Source: Blastobasis lacticolella
Taxonomy: Eukaryota; Arthropoda; Insecta; Lepidoptera; Blastobasidae
Length of the DNA: 64,000 nt
NCBI GenBank assembly: GCA_905147135.1
Contig: LR990043.1
Coordinates: 7,165,057-7,229,056, forward strand
Direction: 5' to 3'
Shown: positions 42,101-54,100 of the stretch, piece by piece
Layout: each line of letters opens with the position of its first letter
How positions within the stretch are numbered: position 1 is the stretch's first letter
Notes under the pieces: model-generated
The model's database searches: none
What the model was told of the DNA's origin: nothing
The model's input: only the letters and a program-made list of their open reading frames with translations
Program-made: the position numbers and the translations under genes

Positions 42101-45100
42101 AAACCTTGTGGGCAAGTTGAGAACCCCTCTCGTAAAGAGGCACTTCATCAACACATCATCACTGCGCAAATAGCCGCGGGCCCCATGCAAGCAGCTCAGG
42201 GGCAGAATCACAATGGATCGTATCCGTAAACTCGACGCCTTAATACATGTAGACAAACAGGAAGTTTCCACGAACACTATGATAAAAGATTCCATTTCCA
42301 ATTCAGGTAAACGGAAACTGAAGAGAATTTAGCCCCCAGAGATTATTTTAATATTTCCCTTGACCATTTCCTTGGCCACGTAAAAGGTAATCCATTAATC
42401 AAATCCGAGTAAAAATGCCGTATTCAGCAGGATACGGCGAGTTCCAATAAAAGCCCTACGTTTTCCCACAAGATCCGTGGGGCCGTCGCCTTTGGTCGTG
42501 TTGGGAGTTTTTTACTGTGCCTTCGTCAAGTCAAACAAAGAGGCGGAACAAAGCGGAGAGAGCGGCCTTTGTGCGGATCCGTCGAGTGAGATGGCACTTA
42601 ACTCTGACATCGGTGACGGCTTCAACGTGGCCAGGGACCGCTGCCTAGGCGCCCTATCTGCTGAGAGTATTTCGCATAATATAAAAACCCAGAGTCCAAA
42701 AAAGTACCTACATACTTGGGCTCCTCTTTCTACTAACTAAATATAGTCGTAGCTCAGAATATTAATTACATTATGACGTAAACATTAAATCAGGTTAGTA
42801 CATAAACAATCCACTGCGATGGAACGAGCACAGACTTCGTTAATGGCGACGTTTTATTGGCTTGACCTAATTGCTTGCCGTAGTGCATAACGACATTTGC
42901 GCAGTCCTAGGACTATATTAGGTTTCCCAGGACTTGTAGGTCAACAGGCTTGTGACAATACACTGTTGTTGAGTTAAAATAAAGGAGGTAACTAACAGTG
43001 CATGAGGTAAAATTTAAATGATTCACTAAATATTCCAAAGGGATTTTCCATTACGTTGCGGCGACCCGACCGCGAAGGTTCGCCTATCATAAATTCATAA
43101 CGTCGCAAGCACGCGGTGAATGTAATCAAGTAGAGGGAACACAAACCGAAAGGGCCGACGTGCCAATTTCAATTTTCTGAACGGACAGTCAGCTGTGCCC
43201 GCCCGGCTAGCCTGGAATTTATCGCCTTTGAGATAGCTGTCCGACACCTTTCAATCACCTGCTACAGATGTCCGGAAAAGAGAAATAGGGGTAAAAAGAA
43301 AATATACCGTTTGCTTCGTAAGAAAAGACTGCAATATAGCGTAAATAATTTTTTACTGCTACAGCAATAGTACAGCAGTCAACTCATGCACCACTTAAGT
43401 ACACGTCAATCCAAATTATGCACTTTCTTGAGAAATGAAATTTAATCTGATACGACAATTTGCAGAATAAAGTGATAACGAGACCATTCCTTTCCATTTA
43501 AACACACTTAATAACTGTGCAGCACAAAAACTTGCACCGGCAACAGGTGACGTGACGAGTGCATGGCAGTCTTGTCCGTTTGCGCACACGCCGATCCGGT
43601 CCTACGTGGATCAAATGCAACGCGATGTGTGGGCATTTCGTTGCGGAGTGAGCGCATCGGCCCCGGTGACGCATGCGCCTCCTGCGGCCAATTTACAGAA
43701 TTTATAGCAGCTGCAAGGTCGGCAAAGGATAACGACCCGACGCACGGCCGTATATTATGAAACAAGTGTACGTATTTCACAATGACCGTTTAATAAGCCC
43801 TCGCACACAGGTGGACAGTTTGATAACGTTGCTTATTTTTTAAATCGGCAGGTGAAATTTATCCAATTAACCGTTTGTGACGCCGTGGCGCGTACGTCGA
43901 CCTCGATAGCAAATTGAATCCGGACCGGGCCCACCGTAAAAGTTTTCCATGTCAGATTGCCGCGTGGAATCTAACGTCGGATTAATTGAATCGCTCTGGG
44001 CAAAGAGAGTTCATTTCCACAGGTCAGACGGTAGGCAAAAAATGAGAAAAGAACGTCGTCATTGCCACAAACACATGTTCAACCTTTTTAGTGGCACAGA
44101 ATACTGATAATGGATACAATAGGCAGACATTGAACGTAAACGCTCTGTAATCGTTACAATTAAGTTTTAAACTTCAAGTGGACATAACACATCTACTTGT
44201 CGTAATCATCATAACTCCGGCTTTCTTGAAATATCGCGTTATTTACAGACAAACACCGTAAACGGTTCCTAGGCTGGCGGCACACCTATTCAAAGCATAT
44301 CAACAGTCGAATCAGTGCCGGTGGCTTTCCACCTGCATCCAGTTTCGAGCAGACACGATGGATCCAACGCATTGAATGCAGGGTCGTTATCGAGTTAACG
44401 CTAATGCCCTCTAATGGCATCACTCTCATCCACTCCACTATAAAGTGTGTCCTCTGTGATAATGACAGCCGAGGACGAGTGGCTGCAAGTAAATTACAAA
44501 AAACACGTGCACTTTCAAAGGGCGCGTGAGACATCATCATGAGTAGATATTTGAAGTAAAAACTGGATTGATGTAAATACGAGACCATCGGGATTCCTCA
44601 TGTTATTGTCATACATCGCGTTCTCAGCTAATGGTGCATAAAAAGAAATTAGATTCCCACATATTAAATCTTGAATTCCAGAGCCTATCACCTTAGTTTC
44701 TAAATAAAGATACCGATCAAAATAGAAAGAATCAGGTAATAATGTATAATGAGTATATCTTATAATCAAGCAGGGATATTCAATTTAGCCGGTGGAAAAC
44801 TCGTCAGGCCGGAATAACAAACCAGGGTGGTGTAAGTTATTAAGGAAGCCTCGACGCTTCGCCCTCTAATGAGATTAACTGGCGTCGGCACGACGGACCT
44901 CGACCACCGACGTCCAGCTTGTGCCACTAAACTAATACGGCAACTATCTAATACCAAGTCTGTTGGTAAATTATGAATAATCTTGATAGAGATGAGTGCT
45001 GTGTTATCAGTATTTTAATACGTATGCAGAAAGAAATTGTGCTTTTCGAGGTACCCTGGGACATTGAAAATGGCTGCGGCGAGGGCTTGAAGTCCAAATT

Positions 45101-48100
45101 TGGACCTAAATCTCTATCTAAACCGCCTTGGTTTAATTTTATATATGTAACGCAACGTATCGCGGAGATACTCGTACTATGAAATAGTAAAGTAATTGTC
45201 TTCTCCTTATAATAACTTATACGCCCCCGCGCTTATACTTTATGGTATCCTTATGGAAGATTTGAAGTACGCAGCAGTCCCCTGTCGAAGCTGGAAGCCA
45301 TGTGTTACTCAGAACATTGCTGGGGCAAACTGTACACGACAAGGAACGCAGAGTACACGCGATAATCTTGTTTATCGCCACAGTTGTCGCCACACGCCCC
45401 TGACAGTCTACATCTCTAACAATTTACGACATTCTGTTGGCACATAGTCTGTAATGGGGAAATCAACTAAGATAACTACATTCGGCGTTCTGCGTGGTAC
45501 TACGCCTGATATGGATTATATTAAGTCTGGCATTGATACTGGAACATATTCAGTCAGATCTAATTAGAGACAACTGTTTGAAAGACTATGAAAAAGGGAT
45601 ATGTAGTATAGAATTAGAGATTCAAGAAAAGAAACATTTGTAAATGTAATCTTCAACCAGTAGCAGCAGGTATAAACCTGCTCTAAATAAAGCTATGTAT
45701 ATTTTAATATAGGCAAAAACCTATTCCAGATTTGAAGTAGCAATATTTTCTGCTCGTTATATCAATATAGGTTAATCCCACGCACACACATAACGTTCGC
45801 GTCCACACAATACCTCTTCATGTTAAACTCAATATTAACCCAACCCTAATAAATGTCCCAGATATTATAGAATTAACTTAAGCAAACCGCAATTATGTAA
45901 TCTTGGCTAAGCCTCCAGTGGATTGTGGTCCAAGTCGAAACCGCCGCCACTCAAGTGGCGATAACTTCGATTCAAGACCTGTATACAGGGCATTGTTTCG
46001 CAGTCTGAACTAGGCATTATAGCTTAGCTCTGCCATATACAGCCATTGTGGTCTTGCTTTATGACATTAAACTCGGAATGACAATCAAGCCGATTAACGA
46101 TGTTCTGTTTCCGGCGGCTGTGTTGCAGATTTCTGTTGTTACACGGGCATTACTACTCTACTATTTTTGCTTTACTTGTGAATTTTATTGAAACTGAAAT
46201 TGTATGTAATGTTATAGGAAATGGTATTCCAACTAAATATCGTCCTAATCTCGATAGAACTACGATTTTGCTCCCATTGCTCACCGAACCAGACCAACTT
46301 ATTACCGGAAATATAAACTCATTACCAAAATATTTCAGGACCACAACGTCGATAATCGCAATAACCTACTAAAGTAAACGTAACACGCAAATTTTTAAAA
46401 CGTGGAAGTCTGAGACAGCGTAAAGTCCGCTTTGCGTCTTGTCTTTGAATCTCAGGAATCTCAGTCTTGCACTGCGCAAGACTACTACGTTGTGCAAGTT
46501 TTCTCGCATTACCTACTTTGAATTACAAAGTGTTAGTCCTGCTCGTTTAATGGATGGCTTCGCAAAGTTGCCGTTTGAACTATATATAACGCGACCTTTC
46601 CCAGACGTAGGAGCCATCCAAATAGTCACGCTTTTAATATTATAATATTGTACTTAGGATATGGGTTTTCACAGCAGGGCTCAGCATGCAGTACAATCAA
46701 TCTTAGCTTAAAAGGTTCACCGGTAAACATGTTTCCACGCGAGAGCTTTTGAAGTAATACATTGCACTACGGTATTCATGGGCTAAGCCCTGTCTTGCCG
46801 TGGCCCTTGTTTTTACGCAAGTGCTTCTTTGACCTCTCTATAGCCTCGTCCATTAACTGGGATTCTCGTAAAGAACTCACTTTGTCTTGCTGCCACGGGG
46901 TTCTTGCCTTACACGTGTAGCCAGCGCCGAGCCCGGGTCGTTAGCATTCATCGGACTTAGCCGGTCCTGGCTCGCGAGGTTTATGTAGGATTACGCAGCG
47001 AATACCTCAAAGGGTTACGTCGATGCAAATACATATTACATTTTCGCTCGCCGTATGGGTTTAACGTGGACCTTCATATTTAATGCCAATGTGCCCTTTC
47101 GCGCAACCTGTGACTACACGTTGGCCATTTACAAAATTAAACAGGGCTTGAAGCGTTCAATAAACGGTCTTAGACGGTATAAACAGTCACCTAATTTCTC
47201 TAATTTGCGTGTTTCTAAACATTCAATTTGTCTCATAAATAAGGGCATTTATCTCAATTCGAAATAATAAATAGCCTCACCCGTGAAAAGAGCACATTAA
47301 GCCATCAGTCATTCCAGTAAAAGGAGTGGCAGGCGGCGTTCATAATTTTCGCGAAAAATGTTTGCGCTTATTTTTTATGCAAAGGTCTCACATAATACGA
47401 CCAGGGGATGTTCATACCAACTTTATTAATGTACGCTGCGTGATTGCAAATTGAATAGAATTGAATCGGCTGTATACCTACTACATCTACCGAACTTCGA
47501 ACGATATTAATACTAATCACTTCAAGTTGGAAAGCCATCACTCAGGCGGTCTCAGCCACCATAAGAGCTTCGAGGGTGGGATCGTGTGATGAGCCAATCA
47601 AAAGACAATTTTGCAAAAAGTCGCGAACAGAGAGCGTCGCCAGCAAAGTGGCAGGAGCCAGATTGTGACGACCACGGTGAAATTAATACCGACAGCCCGT
47701 CGGTCGTCGTTAGCGATGCGCGCTATTATAAAATAATTTCGCGATAAAACTTTCGATATTACAACACCACATCACCGTTAATGGCGTTGATGTTTTACAA
47801 CCTGTCGTTCGGGACGCAACTTTTAGGTCGCTACATCAAATATGGTGCATACTCTTTTATAGAAGTATCTGCTTTTCTTTAATCAAAATTCATAAGATCA
47901 AATAATTTAAATAAAAGTGGGCAAGGAAAAATTGATCAAAAGAGAAAGCTTACACAGCATTCCCATACATTAGCATATTTAACGGCAAACCCGTCTAAAA
48001 TGTAAATACAAAGACATTAATCGTTTCCTCGGGGATCTCTCATAATCTTAATCCTGCTTTAACACAAGGAGAATTGTAATTGTTTCATTTCAGTTATTGT

Positions 48101-51100
48101 ATAATTGAGAAGAATTTTTGATAAAACCGTGTTCTATTCTCCGAATAGGTGCATGGGTTTGTTTTAGTAAAAAGTATTAGACAAGCTCGTTCTTTCAAAT
48201 AATACTAGTGTCATGTTAACATTTTATGTATTTAGAGTAATTACGTTTATTCGGTTCTGTAGCTTATGACAGTGTGTAAAACCCACATTTATCGCAAATA
48301 AATTAAATATATACAAAAACCCACAAACATAAAAATGTAAGTATGACAACTAGTTCATAAACAAATCAAATAGTCAATAGTAGTAACCGTCAGATTACTT
48401 ATCATCATCTCACTTGGAGCAAAATCATGTGTTTAAAAACAAAAATAAACCTGTAAAATAAATAATAAAAGTCTTAAATCGATTTGGTACCTACTTGGTA
48501 CTGCTAACTGACACGCAGAAGTGTAAACAGAAAAGTTTATTTCAAATCAATCTACGAAATTAGGACGCGATCGGCGCACCGTCGAAGTTTTAACGTCATA
48601 ATTGAGTTCAAATCGGGCCGTCGACGGCAGACACCCAATAAGGGGATATTGGGAACTTTTGGAACTTGACCTTCCAAGTTAGACGCGAGCTGTGCCCCTC
48701 TGCCCGCCCGCCTCGCCCCGACGCTCCCAACCCGCATTGCAGGCAAACTGAAGGACATCTCAAAATAAAACCAAGATTACCAGCGACCCATATCAGGCTA
48801 TTTTTATAAATCCACGCTGATACTGTCTCGTAGTTTAGTCCACGCTTTGTTATCTTATCCATCAGTCTTCATGAGACTCAGATCAAGTCCTCCTACGTAG
48901 ACTTTGGAATAGAATTAAGTGGAATCTGTTTTCCGAACAACCCTACACTATATTTTCTTATATTAAGGGCTCTAGGGGGCGGCGTTCTAATGGGATAGCT
49001 GCGAAAGTCATCAATAAGGTCGCAGGGCCTTGACACAGGCGGCATTCAGAAGGTCAAGGTGGCTCTAATACGTTTACAGCTCAGCGTTGCGCACTTTATA
49101 GTCATCGTACGACTCCCAACGACCGTTTTATATCGAATCCTTAAGAATAAGAGATGCATTGCCGCGTGAAATTACGAAGCGACTTCAGATTTATTACACT
49201 ACTCTTCCTTAACTTGTATTTTATTTCTTATGGTAGACAAGTACATCTCATTCATTTATTGTGTGTCTCGTTTTTTGACAGATTAGGGACAAGTTTTCTA
49301 CTCCGACTACTAATCACCTGCACTAGGATAACAAAATTCAGAAACGATTTATTGAGCAAATAAATAAAACTCAATTAGGTCAAAACGTAGAAATAAATCG
49401 CGTAACAAATGCGTTTGTTTACGATAAAGTTGGATATTCTCTGTCGTGAGAGGTAAACAGAGCGCCTTGCTACGTGGCTGCGAAGCGAGTCCATAGCGAG
49501 TGGGTACATACTTGTTAAGCTGGTAGTTCATAATTCACATAAGTTTTGAATGAGTGAGTTGTTATTAGGACCTCCAGAAAACAATGGCTGCGCATACCGA
49601 CTAATACGCATAAACATTTATTTTCTTGCCCGGGTATTTTTACGACGTTCAAAGGCCTGTGAAACGTTTTGTAGAATGTGAAAAATTTTAAATAGAGATT
49701 TTCCGTTTTCGTCTCAATTTCGTTAGGACTCAGATGAAAAAGAGTTAATAAAGGAAAGCCTGCCGCCGTAAACGGAGCGTACGAAAATTTTCCGGAAATT
49801 TTTTCCCAAATCAGCTTGACATTTTTTACTCGCGCGGTGAGTCATCGACGTCCTTCACCTCTACTTGGCCGTTCCGACATCCGCGTTCAGAAATTTATTC
49901 GGTAAAAAGACTCTCGCGAGGTTTATTCACGACGCGTTTTAATTCATTCACTTCGCAGGCTCATAGTGCCGACGTAAAAGCAACTATGAGCCAATAGAAT
50001 AAGAGCCAATGATTAACTCTCGCGCAACGTGCAACCCATTTGCCACGCGCCGATGAGTCAGCAATGCACTGGGCTTAAATCGCGGTCAATTTTGACACTT
50101 CAGTAACACAGTACCTACGAAACTAACCACAAATGGCGTACGGACACGTATGACCTATTTGAGCCGAGGACATAATTTATAGGTTAGGTATGATTAGTCG
50201 CCAAAGGTAAAAACAGGTAATGCTGACGTCGGCATGATCACCACAGCGTTGTGCACTTACGTTTTTATTTTACAGAACATAAACTTTATATGATTTTATG
50301 TTCTTGTAAAAGTGCGTACGCTCTAAGTTATCAAGGAACTGGTCCACACCTAACATTTTTAATATATAAAAAAATATCTTGGCGTTAATGTCCTGGTTGT
50401 GCTCTCGCGCGGCCCGGGGTACTAGTCCTGCTATAAATGCAAATGATCGGAAAATAATAAGCAAATTTTACGCGAACTAAGTCGCGGGCTAAAGCTAGTC
50501 GTTTTATAAACACAAACTGTACTGTGTTACTCAAACAACGACACCGGTAACAGTGTGGTCACCGCAAAAAAGATTTTACACCAAACGTTACGGCAGCGGC
50601 TGCGGTAGAAAACAAAAGAATTTACAACGCCGCAAGCAAATAGAACGAATCATTTGGATTACAACACAGCCGCGGCGTTACCACACTTTCTCCGTAGAAC
50701 AAATTGCGAAGATCGTAAACGTACCACAAGCGAGCAATGTTGCAAGTCGTCGCCGGTTGCCAATAGGCTAGCTTCTTGGCATTTACTTCATAAAAACTAT
50801 GTTTACCCAAAATGTGTAAGCCATGATTTCGGTGCGCAGAACTAATAATGACATAATCGAAATGTTAATAGCGACGACGAAAATAGACTCAAGGGCGGGT
50901 CGTAACGATTTAACACCATAGCGAATTTCATGGTCAATAACATCACTTCGTCTATTGTCGCTGGCCCCGGTTTACGTGCGTCACTGGCACGCTACAAAAG
51001 GGCGTGTTCACTCCACCCGGGAAACGGAGGATATTCAGATTTCAAAGCTGACCTTTCTTTAACTGAGTGCGTCGTTCGCTCATTTGATGGATCGTAAGCC

Positions 51101-54100
51101 GTAAAACTGGGTGTTGCTCTGCTAAGCCAGAGTTGATCTCGTAAAGTTAAAAAGTTGCACGATTCTCTACCTTCTTTGTTTATTTCTGAAGGGAAAGTAG
51201 GACGAAAATCTACGGGTCAGCATTGTCACGTAACGTAAAGTTCATTTGCTAATTGAGTCGCCGTCGCGTCGTCCCCTCCCCAAGCCGAGAGTCAACAGAA
51301 TGTCGAACACTTTTTTTGTACGGCCAATATGTGTAAACTGAAATTCGGACAGATGAGATCTCGTCGCGCAATGGATGTTTGAGTTACTAAATTAAAAACG
51401 TGACGTGGAAAACATTGTACGGTGAACAAAGTTCGTACAGACAGATATTTACAGACGAAATACGCTACGTGTCGTAAAACGAAATGATATTGTAACCGTG
51501 TCAGGTGTGAGTTTCGCAAACCCTTTTAACGAATGTATGCCATATTAGGTATAAATATTCGGTGATATTAGAATGAAAGGTCTAATTTTTTTTTTTAATT
51601 TGACCTATCTAGAAACTACATGACGGCTGACTGTACTACGAAGCTCCTAGCTTGTCTGCTTCAAGACATTAGTCGTCTTCTAGAACACCCGTGAGCGGAA
51701 ATGGGTGACAATCTTTTGTTTGTTAATTTACACTCCATTTCAATACGGTTGATCAAATAATCCAATAAGAAATGTTTCATCGTCCGGTCGCGTTATATGA
51801 CCAGTCATAAACAAGGGCTATATTAATAAAACGGCACAGTCTGCGGAACAACCAAAATGTAAATATCGATCATAACCGGGCAGACATTATTGTCTGCGCT
51901 GGCGGGATGCCACCCATTCTATTCGCGCTTCGCAAGGGGATCATAATATGGGATTCGTTTGATCGCAGACCCGCTACGGACGATACTCGTATGCCTGATC
52001 ATTGCAAAAGTAACAGATAAACTTGTATGGATTCTTTTGACGATCAAGAGGATCTGACTGATCCAATGCGATTATATCCGTTTCCCTTGCTATATTTAAC
52101 GCGGGAAAAGCTACTGCCTTTCTTTTTTTATTATTAATCGATCCGATATATTAATAGACAGGAATCAGCGGGCTATTGTTTCCTAAAAAGTTCACAGCGA
52201 CGCCCACACGCCTGTTGCTCATCGTGTCAGGTAAAAAGAATGGCAAGCGCTTCATGATTAATGGCCGCCACATCATGTCAATCTCTCTCGTGCTAAGATT
52301 GTTTGGATTACAAGTTTTTATTAAAAATATTGTTCGAGAATTTTAATCTGATGAGCCTGGCACATTGTGATCATATTGGTAAAGAGATTCAAGAGTACGC
52401 TACCACCTTGAGTTCAATATTACATAGTCATTTAATCAATCATTCAGCAATTTAAATACATGTCACGTTAAAATAATGTCAAAAATACAACTGTCAACAT
52501 AAATTAATTCACAATCACGCTTCGTCCAAAATGAGGGTAATTAATGAACGTCAAAGAAATGGAGGAAAAAGAAACCAGCAAAATAATTATAATGTGCTGA
52601 GATAAGACATCGTCAAATAAAGTTGAAAACTATTCTAATAGTCCTCCCCGAGTAATGCCACGCTAATAAGTGCCCATTATTGAAGCTGCATTGGCGCGCT
52701 GTATTGCCAAAGAAATCCGCTGCACGAGGTAGGACCGAGAACATAGACCCAATCCATTTTCGCTTATAAACATTTTGGCCTGCAAACTCCACGCACCCGT
52801 CGTTTTCACTGCCACCGGAACAAACAGGTACGCCGATTTTAGTTCAGCATACTTTATATGCTTATCTTGAATTCATTACAACCGATGCCCAGTCATGCCT
52901 AAAGTAAGTTCTTTGGTCATGTTTTACTTACTCGACAATTATTGTTGAAAAAATATTGTTTGTAAAGTAGGTGTTACGTGCTACAATCATACCTAATGAG
53001 TCCAATCCCATTTCAGAATGTCCGGTAAATTTTAAATGCTTCAATCTCTATCTGCTCTTCTCAATTCGAATAATGTCGGTAGTTATAACACAAAAAGCTG
53101 CACGCATCCCAAATCAGGTACAGTAATGATAATGGGTTTATTACACGGTGTGTACTGAATGATATTTTGGTCGATAACCCGAAAGTTTTGTGTGTACATA
53201 ATAGGGATGTTACGGAGCTTCGACTCCGACTCCGATAAGTCGGAGCTTCCGATTGATTTTACACCTCCGGTTCCGACTTCGGTTCCGATACTTTTAAATC
53301 GGAGGTTTTAATCGGAGGTCGAACCATAGCAGATAGCGGCGGCGGCGACGCGCGGCGGCTGCGGTCAACGTGTATGAACTGTACGAACAGGTTATAATGC
53401 ATGTCGTTGGAAAAGCACGCGTTCTGTCATCGATTAATATTTCACTTGTTGTTACGCAATACGGATGGTTTGTTTTGTTTTGTGCGGTGTGTCAATTAAA
53501 GTTATCTGTTTTTGATTTGGAACTAGTGGAAAGTGAATGTAAATACAAAATTCCAATCCCTAAAACCAATTGTCATCCAATATTTATCGTGTCAGTAGCA
53601 AGCGAACAACTTTTTAGTTGTACTCGCCTAATCTATGATCCGCTAAAAAATAGATTGGACGGTGACAAAGCTGCAAAGCTGTTGTTCATTAAATATAATT
53701 TGCTACTTCTGGAGTCAATTAATTTGATTTAACTTGCTAACTGTCATAAAAATGTGTTTATTTTTATTTGTGACACCTATATGATACAGGTTTATTATAT
53801 TTTAATTGAAATAAAAGAGGCTGATTGATTAATGTTTTTACTATTTTATTTTATTGCCTGCCCTTAAACACATCTTTCTTCACTGCTACTATCTCCAACT
53901 ACGCCTCCGACTCCGATTCCACTTCCGATTCCGGTTCCGACTCCGAAAAACCAAATTTAGGAACTCCGACTCCGACTTCGGCTCCGATAAAACCACCTCC
54001 GTAACATCCCTAGTACATAATGTAGCGAACCGGTTCCGTGTTTATTCGTGTTCTGACCCCGAAGACTTCGTGACGGACACCGTTTTAGCTTGCAACGCGG

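Larger units (their letters stand above)
27263..53193 (-). other. Giant GckIII intron, central part; repeat-poor
   Basis: About 26 kb without a recognised gene. Only a few known dispersed repeats are seen (31158-31250, 38158-38300, 40255-40385, 50467-50501, 51620-51705), much sparser than in 0-12 kb. Several GC-rich islands (27830-27960, 30940-31010, 35440-35620, 36600-36720, 40540-40740, 43540-43740, 48550-48740) stand out. Open frames of 60-137 codons are scattered on both strands with no splice or motif support. Confidence 0.5.

Noticed and set aside
43108..43128. miR-124-like word 'aagcacgcggtgaatg'
   Set aside because: The seed lacks the GG of miR-124 and the upstream arm does not form the required hairpin.
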